From Achromobacter deleyi (GTDB lineage: Bacteria; Pseudomonadota; Gammaproteobacteria; Burkholderiales; Burkholderiaceae_B): a stretch of DNA of 64,000 bases. This document shows, one piece after another, positions 33,064 to 41,605 of the stretch; the first letter of the stretch is position 1; every line of letters starts with the position of its first letter. The notes beneath the pieces were generated by a model. It did no database searches. It was not told the origin of the DNA and worked only from the letters and a program-made list of their open reading frames with translations. Location: positions 2,108,001 to 2,172,000 of the forward strand of contig NZ_CP065997.1 of NCBI RefSeq assembly GCF_016127315.1. The letters are read 5' to 3'. The translations under genes and the position numbers were made by a program.

Positions 33064-33885
33064 TCAAGCTGACTCAACGCATACCGAAGGACTTTTCTGG
33101 CTCACCAAAAAGAGATTTCGGTTGAATAATGTCGGACGTGAAAGGTTGGTTCGGAACTGCGCTTTTTTTTCCGCCCAGAGGATGGGGTTATTTCGCAACC
33201 TTCCTCGTGCTCTCCACATGGATTTGAGATTGAGCACAACAATGATGGGAAGCAAAAATGGAATCAGCAGCAGGGAAGAGGTGCTCTTGTGTGTCGGCAG
33301 TTCGCGAATGTCAGTGAAGCCGGCCAAGCGATGTAGCGTGCGCAGGCGTTGGACGCCTGCCAGGAATATGTGGCCGTAGTATGTCCGCGCTTGGGAGGCC
33401 CCGCCGGGCCCGGTATGTTCCATGCGCCAGGCGGATTCTTCGGCGGCATACGGTGTATCACGCAGCAGTTGGGACTCAAACACCAAGTTGGCCAATCTGC
33501 CGACCAAATTGGAAATATTGGGCGTCGTGATTACCAGCGTGCCGCCGGGCTTCAGCACACGGTGGAATTCCTGCAAGGCAAGCAATTGATTCGGCAGATG
33601 CTCGATGCCTTCCTGGCATACAACGATATCGATCGAGTCGTCAGGAAGAGGCAGGCGTTCGGCCAAATCCGCGAATTGGGCTTGGCCATCCAGTAGAAAA
33701 CTCTCTGGAAATAGATCGTAGGCAAGTACGTCGGCCCCGGACTCGCGCAAAACGGCGGTTGCACGACCATCGCCGCACGGGATATCAAGAGCAACTTTGC
33801 CATGCAGTGTCGGCAGTGATTGGATGTATTGCTTGACCCAGGGATAGATGCCGCTGGTGGGAAATTTTGGAACAGGCTTGCTCAT
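33064..33885 (-). CDS. Class I SAM-dependent methyltransferase, AT-richer than its surroundings
   Basis: A 273-aa methyltransferase with motif I ALDIPCGDGRATAVLRESG, acidic ribose ligand in LAYDLFPESF, motif II DSIDIVVCQEGIEHLPN and post-II LKPGGTLVITTPN, in the usual order of UbiE/Methyltransf_11-like enzymes. The C-terminus (residues 200-230, LLLIPFLLPIIVVLNL) holds a hydrophobic segment that could anchor it to the membrane, as in some enzymes acting on polysaccharide or lipid-linked sugars. The ATG at 33885 is preferred over a TTG at 33900. The base composition is clearly lower in G+C than the rest of the window, and rare codons are frequent, so it is probably acquired. The substrate is unknown. 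Confidence 0.82.
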   Translation of the reverse strand: MSKPVPKFPTSGIYPWVKQYIQSLPTLHGKVALDIPCGDGRATAVLRESGADVLAYDLFPESFLLDGQAQFADLAERLPLPDDSIDIVVCQEGIEHLPNQLLALQEFHRVLKPGGTLVITTPNISNLVGRLANLVFESQLLRDTPYAAEESAWRMEHTGPGGASQARTYYGHIFLAGVQRLRTLHRLAGFTDIRELPTHKSTSSLLLIPFLLPIIVVLNLKSMWRARGRLRNNPILWAEKKAQFRTNLSRPTLFNRNLFLVSQKSPSVCVESA

Positions 33886-33900
33886 GAATCGACGGTGCAA

Positions 33901-34295
33901 CGCTTACAGCAAAACGATTGATCTGATCCAGCGGCAATGAGCGCATTGGTCCGCCGCTGCTTGATCAACATGGTTACCGATCGGGCATCGTGAAATCAAT
34001 ATGTATGACAGTGGTGAGTGCCATATTCGCCCTTCACTCAGTCTGAAACTGATGGGTCATGCTGTAAGTTGGAAAGAACGCAGCAATAAGTTTCAATGAA
34101 TCGAGTGTTGATCGCCCCGATATCTTTCTGAAAAACCCGGATGATCGGATGAGGCTATTTCGCGATCAATAAAAAAGCCCCTGGCCAAGGCCAGGGGCGA
34201 GCGGCGAGCCCAAGGGGGGCGCCGTACAAGGCCGGTGCCCGGCCAGGAGCCCGGCGGGATCTCCCGGCGTGGCGCCGGCCCAAAACCGAGCCGAG
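33901..34295. other. AT-richer non-coding stretch with a minus-strand terminator
   Basis: No convincing gene is present. The left part (33901-34170) keeps the low G+C of the methyltransferase gene and presumably holds its promoter, although no clear -10/-35 pair was found. The right end returns to high G+C and holds the terminator of the LIV/FAD/GST operon. Confidence 0.6.
34171..34198 (-). terminator. Terminator of the LIV/SDR/FAD/GST operon
   Basis: GCCCCTGGCC (34177-34186) pairs perfectly with GGCCAGGGGC (34189-34198), and six A at 34171-34176 give the T-run on the minus strand. It lies about 100 bp beyond the GST stop codon. Confidence 0.85.
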
Positions 34296-34901
34296 TCAGG
34301 CGTGCGGCAGCGTGGCCTGCATTGACGGACGCTGGTTGAACGCCTTGAACCAGGCAGCGACGGCGGGGTGGCCGGCGCGCCAGTCGAAATCGGGATAGCG
34401 GAAATCCAGGTAGCCCAGGGCGCAGCCGACGGTGATGGTGCCGATGTCGAGGCGGCCTTCCAGGCTGGCGGCGGTCTTTTCGAGCAGCGCGAGGCCGTCG
34501 CGCACCTTGCCCATCTGGCCTTCGTACCAGCCGTCCCAGCGCAGCGGCTCGGGGCGCAGCACGGTTTCGTAGCGCGCCAGCAGCGCGGCGCCCAGCATGC
34601 CGTCGCCCAGCGACTGCTCGGCCAGCGCGCCCCAGCGCGCGGCGCCGGCGGGGAACAGCGCGCCCTTGCCCAGGTCGTTGAGGTATTCGCAGATGACGCG
34701 GCTGTCGAACAGGCGCTGGCCGTCGTCGGTGATCAGCGTCGGCACCTGGCCCAGCGGGTTGTCGGGAATGATGGTCTGGTCGCGGGCCACGGGGCCGGCG
34801 GCGCTGGGCAGCTTTTCGATGCGGTCGGCCAGTCCCAGCTCGTGGGCGATGACCATGCATTTGCGCACGAAAGGCGAGGCGGGCGAGAAATAGATCTTCA
34901 T
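34296..34901 (-). CDS. Glutathione S-transferase family protein
   Basis: A 201-aa GST. The thioredoxin-like N-terminal domain shows SPASPFVRKCMVIAHELGL and the cis-Pro region NPLGQVPTLITDDG followed by FDSRVICEYL, which binds the glutathione gamma-glutamyl group; the helical C-terminal domain follows. GSTs conjugate glutathione to electrophiles or isomerise/dehalogenate substrates. It is the last gene of a ten-gene minus-strand operon with dehydrogenases, 24 bp after the FAD enzyme, so it may handle a reactive intermediate of that pathway. Confidence 0.88.
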   Translation of the reverse strand: MKIYFSPASPFVRKCMVIAHELGLADRIEKLPSAAGPVARDQTIIPDNPLGQVPTLITDDGQRLFDSRVICEYLNDLGKGALFPAGAARWGALAEQSLGDGMLGAALLARYETVLRPEPLRWDGWYEGQMGKVRDGLALLEKTAASLEGRLDIGTITVGCALGYLDFRYPDFDWRAGHPAVAAWFKAFNQRPSMQATLPHA

Positions 34902-34925
34902 GGGAGTCCTAGTCGGGGTGGTGCG

Positions 34926-36632
34926 TCAGTGTTGGCCACGGGCGAGGTGTTGTCCAGCGACCCAGCCGAAAGTCAGCGCGGGTCCGAGCGTGATGCCGGG
35001 CGCGGGGTAGGCGCCGCCCATGACCGAATGCATGTCGTTGCCGGCCACGTAGAGGCCGGGGATGGCCTGGCCGTTCGCGTCCACGGCCTGTGCGTTGCCA
35101 TTGGCGGCGATGCCGCAGGCCGTGCCGATGTCGCCGGCATAGACCTTGACCGCGTAGTAGGGGCCGGCGCCGAGCGGAGCCAGGCAGGGGTTGGGTTGGT
35201 GCTCCGGGTCGCCGAGATAGCGGTTGTAGGCGGTGCCGCCCTTGCCGAAGTCGGGGTCCAGGCCCTGCGCCGCGTGCTCGTTGTAGCGCGCCACGGTGGC
35301 GTGCAGCGCGTCCGCCGGCACGCCCAGCTTTTGCGCCAGCGCTTCCAGCGTCGGCGCCTGCAGCAGGTAGCCGGCGTCGATCAGGTGCTGGCGCGGGCGG
35401 CCGCCGGGCAGCGCCAGGCCCAGGCCCCAGGTGTCGATGAAGCGCTGGTCGCACAGCAGGAAGGCGGGCATCGTCGGCGCCTGTTCGTGGCTGCGGTACA
35501 TGGCCTGCACGAAGGCGTGATACGAGGTCGATTCGTTGACGAAGCGGCGGCCCGCGCCGTTGACGGCGATGAGGCCGGGCTTGGCGCGGTCCCACACCAG
35601 GTGCGGATAGTGCAGGCGCTTGCCGCCGGCTTGCTCCAGGATCGAGACCGGCGCCCAGAAAGCGGGGCTGGAATGGCCCTGGCCCAGCGCCGCGCCGGCG
35701 TCCTCGGCCAGGCGGATGCCGTCGCCGGTATTGTCGCGCGGCGACATCGACCAGTCGTCGGTGGGGTGGGGATAGGTCTGGCGGCGGCGCGTCGAGTCCC
35801 ACGGAAAGCCGCCGGTGGCCATCACCACGCCGCGGCGGGCGCGGATGTTCATGCGCCGGCCTTCATGTTCGACGGCGGCGCCCAGCACCGCGCCGTCGGC
35901 GTCGCGCAGCAGCGCCAGCGCCGGCGTGTCGAGCCAGTAAGGCACCTTGCGCGCAAGCATGGCGTGGAACAGCTGCGCGGCCAGCGCGTTGCCCAGCAGC
36001 AGGCGGGTGCCGCGATGGTAGCCGCGCAGGCGGTCCGCGCCATAGCGCAGAACCAGCTTCATGGCGTGGCGCCAGGAGGCGAACGCGCGGGTGGCGCGCA
36101 GCAGGTGGCGCACGTCGGTGATGGTGACCATCATGCCGCCCAGCACCGTGAATTCCTTGAGCGGATCGCGCAGCGTCTTGAAATGGCGGCCCAGCTTGCG
36201 GCCGTCGAATTCCACCGGGTCGAGCGAACGGCCGCCCATGGCGGCGCCGGGCAGGTCGGGGTAATAGTCGGGCGACGCGGTGCGCGCGGCCACCTGCAGG
36301 AAGCCGCGCTGCACCAGGTCATCCATCATGCGCGGGCCGGCCTCGAGATAGGCGCGCTTCATCTCGTCGGAGGCCGCGGCGCCGACGGTTTCCTGCAGAT
36401 AGGTCCAGACCTTGTCGAAGCTGTCCGGATGGCCGGCGGCCTCGGTCTGGGCGTTCAACGGAATCCACAGCGCACCGCCGGAAATGGCGGTCGAGCCGCC
36501 GACACGGTCGGTCTTCTCGATGAGCAATACGTCCAGGCCCGCCACGCTGGCGGTCAGCGCGGCGCTCATGCCGCCCGCGCCCGAGCCGACCACGAGCGCG
36601 TCGACTTCCTTGTCCCACTTGATGCTGTCCAT
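34926..36632 (-). CDS. FAD-binding dehydrogenase, 3-ketosteroid-delta1-dehydrogenase-like
   Basis: A 568-aa flavoprotein of the fumarate reductase/KstD family. The FAD-binding Rossmann motif is VVGSGAGGMSAALTASVAGL at residues 14-34 with the Glu in LLIEKTDRVGG, and the C-terminus has IPGLYVAGNDMHSVMGG followed by GITLGPALTFGWVAGQH, very like KstD enzymes, which introduce a 1,2-double bond into 3-keto rings. The six-base gap to the upstream SDR and the neighbouring LIV transporter place it in a catabolic operon for an imported cyclic or branched compound. Whether the substrate is a steroid, a terpenoid or another enone precursor cannot be told; no sterol-ring cleavage genes are present in the window. 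Confidence 0.85.
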   Translation of the reverse strand: MDSIKWDKEVDALVVGSGAGGMSAALTASVAGLDVLLIEKTDRVGGSTAISGGALWIPLNAQTEAAGHPDSFDKVWTYLQETVGAAASDEMKRAYLEAGPRMMDDLVQRGFLQVAARTASPDYYPDLPGAAMGGRSLDPVEFDGRKLGRHFKTLRDPLKEFTVLGGMMVTITDVRHLLRATRAFASWRHAMKLVLRYGADRLRGYHRGTRLLLGNALAAQLFHAMLARKVPYWLDTPALALLRDADGAVLGAAVEHEGRRMNIRARRGVVMATGGFPWDSTRRRQTYPHPTDDWSMSPRDNTGDGIRLAEDAGAALGQGHSSPAFWAPVSILEQAGGKRLHYPHLVWDRAKPGLIAVNGAGRRFVNESTSYHAFVQAMYRSHEQAPTMPAFLLCDQRFIDTWGLGLALPGGRPRQHLIDAGYLLQAPTLEALAQKLGVPADALHATVARYNEHAAQGLDPDFGKGGTAYNRYLGDPEHQPNPCLAPLGAGPYYAVKVYAGDIGTACGIAANGNAQAVDANGQAIPGLYVAGNDMHSVMGGAYPAPGITLGPALTFGWVAGQHLARGQH

Positions 36633-36637
36633 GCTGC

Positions 36638-37378
36638 CTATGCTCCCGACCCGCCCAGCGATTTGCCGCCGTCCACGAAAATCACCTGGCCGGTAATGAA
36701 GTCCATTTGCGGCGAGGCCAGGAACGACACCGCGTTGGCCACGTCTTGCGGCTGGCCGGCGCGGCCCGTGGGCTGCAGCGCCAGCTGGGCCGCCAGGCGC
36801 TCGGCGCTCAGGTTGCGCAGCAGCGGCGTGTCGATCAGCCCGGGGGCGATGGCGTTGACCAGGATGCCGCGCGGCGCCAGCTCCATGGCCGAGGCGCGGG
36901 TGTAGCCCACCAGCGCGGCCTTCGAGGCCACGTAATGCGGATGGTTGCGGGCGCCCAGGTAGGCGCGCGACGCGATGTTGACGATCTTGCCGCCGGCCGC
37001 CATGTCGCGCGCGGCTTCCTGTGTCAGGGTGGCGACGGCCAGCAGGTTGACGTCGTACATGCGGCGGTAGTCGTCGCTGGTGACGTCGAAGAACTTGCGC
37101 TCGTCGAACAGGCCGGCATTGTTGACCAGCGCCGCCAGCGGCGCCAGCTCGCGCACCAGGGCGCGGGTGGCGTGTTCGTCGGCCAGGTCGACCACGTGGT
37201 AGTCGACGTCCAGCCCTTGCGCGCGCAACGCCTGGGTTTCCTTATCGGCCAGGGCCGCGTTGCGGTCGGCCATGACGACGCGAAAGCCGTCGCGCGCCAG
37301 CCGTTCGACGATCGCCAGGCCCATGCCGCTGGCGCCGCCGGTCACCAGCGCGGTGCCAAGAGAATTGAGGGGTTCCAT
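36638..37378 (-). CDS. SDR family oxidoreductase
   Basis: A 246-aa classical SDR: TGGASGMGLAIVERLA cofactor motif, VNNAGLF, catalytic Ser in NIASRAYLG and Tyr-x3-Lys in HYVASKAAL, and ITGQVIFVDGG at the end. The ATG at 37378 (MEPLNSLG) was chosen; the longer frame is shadow of the upstream SDR. It sits 8 bp after one SDR and 5 bp before the KstD-like enzyme in the LIV operon. Substrate unknown; likely a hydroxyl/keto conversion on the operon's compound. Confidence 0.88.
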   Translation of the reverse strand: MEPLNSLGTALVTGGASGMGLAIVERLARDGFRVVMADRNAALADKETQALRAQGLDVDYHVVDLADEHATRALVRELAPLAALVNNAGLFDERKFFDVTSDDYRRMYDVNLLAVATLTQEAARDMAAGGKIVNIASRAYLGARNHPHYVASKAALVGYTRASAMELAPRGILVNAIAPGLIDTPLLRNLSAERLAAQLALQPTGRAGQPQDVANAVSFLASPQMDFITGQVIFVDGGKSLGGSGA

Positions 37379-37386
37379 ATCGATTC

Positions 37387-38139
37387 CTATACGGCCAGGT
37401 AGCCGCCGTCCACCGGCAGCACCACGCCATTGACGTAGCTGGCCATGTCCGAGGCCAGGAACAGCACGGGGCCGACGATCTCGTCGGCGCGTCCGGCCCG
37501 CGCCATCGGCGCGCGCCGCAGGTACCAGTCGGTGCCGTTGGCCTGGGCGCGCTGGCCGGCGGTCATCTCGGTTTCCATCAGGCCGGGAGCGACGGCGTTG
37601 ACGCGCACGCCATGCGGCGCCAGGTCGCGCGCCAGCACTTCGGTGAACGAGCGCACGCCGCCCTTGGACACCACGTAGCCGGCGGTCGAGATGCCGCAGC
37701 CGTACGCCACGATCGAGCACAGGTTGACGATGGCGCCGCGGCTGGCCTTGAGCTGTTCGACGAAGGCGTGGGTGACGTTGAAGGTGCCTTGCAGGTTCAC
37801 GTTCATCACGCGCTCCCAGATCTGCGGCGTCTGCGGATCGTCGAACGGCGCCCGCGCCGAGATGCCGGCGTTGTTGACCAGCACGTCGATGGCGCCGTGG
37901 CGTGCTTCGCATTCGACGGCGAAGGCGCGCACCGCCTGCGCATCGGTCACGTCCAGCGCCGCGTCGATGGCGCGGCCGCCCGCGGCCGCGATGGCCTGGG
38001 CGCTGGCGCGGGCCAGCGCGGGGTCGAGATCGGCCACGATCACGGTGGCGCCTTCGCGGGCGAAGCCCTGCGCGATGGTGGCGCCCAGGCCGCGCCCGGC
38101 GCCGGTGACGAGGACTCGCTTGTCTTGCATCATGCCCAT
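37387..38139 (-). CDS. SDR family oxidoreductase
   Basis: A 250-aa classical SDR: TGAGRGLGATIAQGFA cofactor motif, an acidic residue in IVADLDPALA that favours NAD(H), VNNAGISAR, catalytic Ser in NLCSIVAYG and Tyr-x3-Lys in GYVVSKGGV, and SYVNGVVLPVDGGY. ATG starts at 38139 and three codons inside (MMQDKRVLV) are both possible. It follows the LIV ATPase gene livF by 28 bp and precedes the second SDR by 8 bp. Confidence 0.88.
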   Translation of the reverse strand: MGMMQDKRVLVTGAGRGLGATIAQGFAREGATVIVADLDPALARASAQAIAAAGGRAIDAALDVTDAQAVRAFAVECEARHGAIDVLVNNAGISARAPFDDPQTPQIWERVMNVNLQGTFNVTHAFVEQLKASRGAIVNLCSIVAYGCGISTAGYVVSKGGVRSFTEVLARDLAPHGVRVNAVAPGLMETEMTAGQRAQANGTDWYLRRAPMARAGRADEIVGPVLFLASDMASYVNGVVLPVDGGYLAV

Positions 38140-38167
38140 GGTTTTCTCCCTTTAGCGTGAACAGGCC

Positions 38168-38887
38168 CTAGCCGCCCAGGTAGGCGCGCTGCACGCCTTC
38201 GTCGCTGGCCAGCGCGGCCGATTCGCCTTCCAGCGCGATCTCGCCGTTTTCCAGGATGTAGGCATAGCTGGACACCGACAGCGCCAGCTTCACGTTCTGT
38301 TCCACCAGCAGGATGGTGATGCCCTGTTCGCGGTTCAGGCGCAGCACGATGTCGAAGATCTGTTCCACCACCAGCGGCGACAGGCCCATGGACGGCTCGT
38401 CCAGCAGGATCATGCGCGGGCGCGCCATCATGGCGCGGCCGGTGGCCAGCATCTGCTGTTCGCCGCCCGACAGCGTGGCGGCCTTCTGCTCGAAGCGCTC
38501 GCGCAGCCGCGGGAAGGTGTCGCAGACCATGTCCAGGTCGGCCTTGACCGCCTGGCGGTCCTGGCGCAGGTAGGCGCCCATTTCCAGGTTCTCGCGCACA
38601 CTCATCTCGCGGAAGATCTCGCGGCCTTCCGGCACCTGCACGATGCCGCGGCTGACGATGGCGTCGGCCGGCTGGCGATGGATGGCCTCGCCGGCAAAGC
38701 GCACGCTGCCCGCGGTGGGCGTCACCAGCCGCGAGATCACGTTGAGCGTGGTGGACTTGCCGGCGCCGTTGGCGCCCAGCAGCGCGACGATGGCGCCTTG
38801 CGGCACTTTCAGCGACACGTCCTGCAGGGCGCGGATGTTGCCGTAGGCGGCGCTGACCGATTCGACTTCAAGCAGGTTCTCAGCCAC
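38168..38887 (-). CDS. livF: Branched-chain amino acid-type ABC transporter ATP-binding protein (LivF-like)
   Basis: A 239-aa ABC ATPase of the LIV/HAAT family. Walker A is LLGANGAGKST, the signature is LSGGEQQMLATGRAM, Walker B is MILLDEPSMGLSP, and the switch His region is ILLVEQN. It pairs with the LivG-like ATPase, whose 3' end it overlaps by eight bases, to drive import through LivH/LivM. Many LIV-type systems import aromatic acids, amides or other non-amino-acid substrates, and here the dehydrogenase neighbours argue for such a compound. Confidence 0.9.
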   Translation of the reverse strand: MAENLLEVESVSAAYGNIRALQDVSLKVPQGAIVALLGANGAGKSTTLNVISRLVTPTAGSVRFAGEAIHRQPADAIVSRGIVQVPEGREIFREMSVRENLEMGAYLRQDRQAVKADLDMVCDTFPRLRERFEQKAATLSGGEQQMLATGRAMMARPRMILLDEPSMGLSPLVVEQIFDIVLRLNREQGITILLVEQNVKLALSVSSYAYILENGEIALEGESAALASDEGVQRAYLGG

Positions 38888-39644
38888 CGGCGGCTCCCTT
38901 GCCCAGATAGGCTTCGATGACGCGGGGGTTGCTGCGCACCTCCGCGGGCGTGCCTTCGGCGATCTTCTCGCCGAACGACATGACGGTGATGCGATCGGAG
39001 ATCGACATCACCAGCTGCATCACGTGCTCGACCAGCAGCACCGTGATGCCGTCGCGTTCGCACAGTTCGGTGAGGATGTGGTCGAGCGTCTCGATCTCGC
39101 GGTTGCGCAGGCCGGCGGCGGGCTCGTCCAGCAACAGCAGCTTGGGCGAGATGGCCAGCGCGCGCGCCAGCTCCAGCATCTTCTGGCGGCCGAAGTCCAG
39201 GCTGCACGCGGGCGTGTCGAGGAAGTCGGCCAGGCCGACGCGTTCAAGCAGATGCTCGACGCGTTCACGCGCCTCGGCGTTGGCCGGACGCAGCAGGCGC
39301 GAGGCCGTGTTGGCGCCGTGCGCATAGGTGCCCAACAGCGCGTTCTCGCGCACGCTCAGGGCGCTGAACAGCTCCAGGTTCTGGAAGGTGCGGGCCACGC
39401 CCAGCGCGGCCATCTCGTGCGGCTTTTTCTTCGTGATGTCGACGCCGTCGAAGACGATGCGGCCCTGCGTCGGCCGGTAGTAGCGCGAGACGCAGTTGAA
39501 GGTGGTGGACTTGCCGGCGCCGTTGGGACCGATCAGCGCATGGATGCGGCCGCGCTCGACCTGCATCGACAGGCCGTTGATGGCGGTCAGGCCGCCGAAC
39601 TTCACCGTCAGTCCCTGGACGTCGAGGTAGGGTTGGGCGCTCAT
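38880..39644 (-). CDS. livG: ABC transporter ATP-binding protein (LivG-like)
   Basis: A 254-aa ABC ATPase: Walker A GPNGAGKSTTFN, Walker B LLLLDEPAAGLR, and a degenerate signature LDFGRQKMLELARAL, as usual for LivG proteins. The LivG-specific C-terminal extension (MSFGEKIAEGTPAEVRSNPRVIEAYLG) is present. The ATG at 39644 overlaps the livM stop by four bases. It works with LivF as the nucleotide-binding dimer. Confidence 0.9.
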   Translation of the reverse strand: MSAQPYLDVQGLTVKFGGLTAINGLSMQVERGRIHALIGPNGAGKSTTFNCVSRYYRPTQGRIVFDGVDITKKKPHEMAALGVARTFQNLELFSALSVRENALLGTYAHGANTASRLLRPANAEARERVEHLLERVGLADFLDTPACSLDFGRQKMLELARALAISPKLLLLDEPAAGLRNREIETLDHILTELCERDGITVLLVEHVMQLVMSISDRITVMSFGEKIAEGTPAEVRSNPRVIEAYLGKGAAGG

Positions 39645-40645
39645 GCCGCGCTCCTTTGCGAGGGTTTGGCGGCGGCGCCCTGGGCGTCGCGGCGCGCGGG
39701 CAGCGGGGCGGCCGGCGGCGGCGCGCGGCGGCGGGCCTCGCGGCTGGCGAAAAGGCCCTTGGGCGCGAACATCATGAAGCCCATCAGGATCACGCCGTAG
39801 ATGATTTCCTGGAACGACAGCGCCTGGCGCAGCAGCTCCGAGATCAGGCCGAAGCCGATCGCGCCGGCGATGGCGCCGCGCACCGAGCCGATGCCGCCCA
39901 CCACCACCATGGTCAGGATCAGGATGGTGGTCTGGAAGCCCAGGCTTTCCGGGTGGATGAACGAGGCGAAGGTGGTGTACATGCCGCCGGCGATGCCGGC
40001 GTAGGCGGCCGACAGCGTGAAGGCAGTGCGCTTGATGGCGTTGACGTTCACGCCCATGGCCTGCGCCGCCACGTCGCTTTCGCGCACGGCGCGCAGGGCC
40101 GAGCCCAGCTGCGAGCGCGACAGCGCCACGGTGGCCCACAGCAGCAGCGCGGCGATTGCGACCACGAAGGGATAGGCCTTGATGTCGGACACCAGTTCAT
40201 AGCCGAACAGCGTGGCCGGCGAAATGCGGAAGCCGTTCGAGCCATTGGTCACCGACTGCCAGTTCAGGAACACCCACTGCATGGCCTCGCCGAAGGCGAA
40301 GGTCGACAGCGCCAGGTAGATGTCGCGCATGCGCAGCGCCAGGGCGCCGATGACGTAGCCCAGCAGCGCGGCCAGCAGCCCGCCGGCCACGATCGACACG
40401 AAGAAGGGCGGATGCCAGAGGTTGTTGATCAGCCCCGCCGTATAGATGCCGACGCCGTAGAACGCGGCGTGCGACAGCGCGAACTGTCCGGTCTCGCCGA
40501 TGACGATGTGCAGGCCCAGGGCCAGCACCACGAACACCATCAGCAGGTTGACGACGTAGATCACATAGCCGCTGGCCACGAACGGCAGGGCCGCCAGCAC
40601 CACGGCCATCAGCGCCAGCAGGGCGCGGTCGGTCTTGGATTTCAT
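39641..40645 (-). CDS. livM: ABC transporter permease (LivM-like)
   Basis: A 334-aa inner-membrane permease with about nine hydrophobic segments and LivM motifs (GETGQFALSHAAFYGVG, RVRESDVAAQAMGVNV-like, VGGIGSVRGAIAGA and the long Arg/Pro-rich tail). The ATG at 40645 (MKSKTDRAL) was chosen; it overlaps livH by four bases. The C-terminal 30 residues are strongly Ala/Pro/Arg-rich and probably disordered. Confidence 0.88.
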   Translation of the reverse strand: MKSKTDRALLALMAVVLAALPFVASGYVIYVVNLLMVFVVLALGLHIVIGETGQFALSHAAFYGVGIYTAGLINNLWHPPFFVSIVAGGLLAALLGYVIGALALRMRDIYLALSTFAFGEAMQWVFLNWQSVTNGSNGFRISPATLFGYELVSDIKAYPFVVAIAALLLWATVALSRSQLGSALRAVRESDVAAQAMGVNVNAIKRTAFTLSAAYAGIAGGMYTTFASFIHPESLGFQTTILILTMVVVGGIGSVRGAIAGAIGFGLISELLRQALSFQEIIYGVILMGFMMFAPKGLFASREARRRAPPPAAPLPARRDAQGAAAKPSQRSAA

Positions 40646-41544
40646 ACTTTTTTCACCTGCAGTTTGCCGCCCAGCAGGCCTTGCGGACGCAGCAGCAGCA
40701 CCACCATGATGGCGACGAAGGGCGCCACCACGATGGCGTTGGTCGAAATGAACAGGCCCACCAGGTTCTCGGCCACGCCGATCACGAAGCCGCCGACCAC
40801 CGCGCCGGGCAGGCTGGTGATGCCGCCGACGATGGCGGCCGCGTAGGCCAGGATCGCGATATGGCCGATGTCCGGCGTGATCAGGATCTTGGGCGTGATG
40901 AGCAGCGCGGCCACGGCCGAGATCAGCCCGGACAACGCCCACACCATCATGCGGATGCGCGTCAGGTTCACGCCCACCAGGCGCGCGGCCTTGGGGTTCA
41001 TGCCGACGGCGCGCATGGCCTTGCCCACGCGGGTATAGGTGAACATCACGTACAGCAGCAGCATCACGCCCACGGCCACGGCGAAGATCACCAGGTCCAG
41101 CTGCGTCAGCACGGCGTCGCCGATGATGATGGCGTCGGTGGGCGCCAGCGGCGGCAGCGAGCGCGGCGTGTCGCCCAGGCCGGTCTGGCGCACCAGCCCC
41201 TTCAGGGCGTAGGCCAGGCCCAGCGTGGCGATCACCATCTGCACGCCCACGCCCTTGGAGGCGATGACGCGCTCCATCACGACGCGCTGGAACAGACCGG
41301 AGACCGCCGCCACCACCAGCAGCGTGACCGGAATCACGACCAGGTAGGGCCAGCCCATCACCAGGGTCAGGAACAGGGCAATGTAGCCCCCGACCATGAA
41401 GATCTCGCCCTGGGCGAAATTGGGCACGTCGGTGGTCTTGAAGATAATGACGACGGCGACCGCCAGCAGCGCGTACACGCTGCCCGTCACCAGTCCCGAC
41501 AGCACCCCCTGCTGCAGGAACAACCAGATATCGGCAAAGCTCAT
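40642..41544 (-). CDS. livH: ABC transporter permease (LivH-like)
   Basis: A 300-aa inner-membrane permease of the LIV family with the LivH N-terminal pattern GLVTGSVYALLAVAVVIIFK and PNFAQGEIFMVGGYIA, and the coupling-helix region VGMNPKAARLVGVNLTRI. It is the second gene of the transporter block, 61 bp after the binding-protein gene. Confidence 0.9.
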   Translation of the reverse strand: MSFADIWLFLQQGVLSGLVTGSVYALLAVAVVIIFKTTDVPNFAQGEIFMVGGYIALFLTLVMGWPYLVVIPVTLLVVAAVSGLFQRVVMERVIASKGVGVQMVIATLGLAYALKGLVRQTGLGDTPRSLPPLAPTDAIIIGDAVLTQLDLVIFAVAVGVMLLLYVMFTYTRVGKAMRAVGMNPKAARLVGVNLTRIRMMVWALSGLISAVAALLITPKILITPDIGHIAILAYAAAIVGGITSLPGAVVGGFVIGVAENLVGLFISTNAIVVAPFVAIMVVLLLRPQGLLGGKLQVKKV

Positions 41545-41605
41545 GATGGTCTCCGGCGGTCCGCGCGGCGCTGCGCCGCGGCGCGGACCTGGCCTGTGGC
41601 GGCGG

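Noticed and set aside
34368..36905. 845-codon plus-strand open frame opposite the KstD-like gene
   Set aside because: It mirrors the third-position bias of the real genes on the minus strand and its composition (Ala, Arg, Gly, Gln, Val) matches no protein family.
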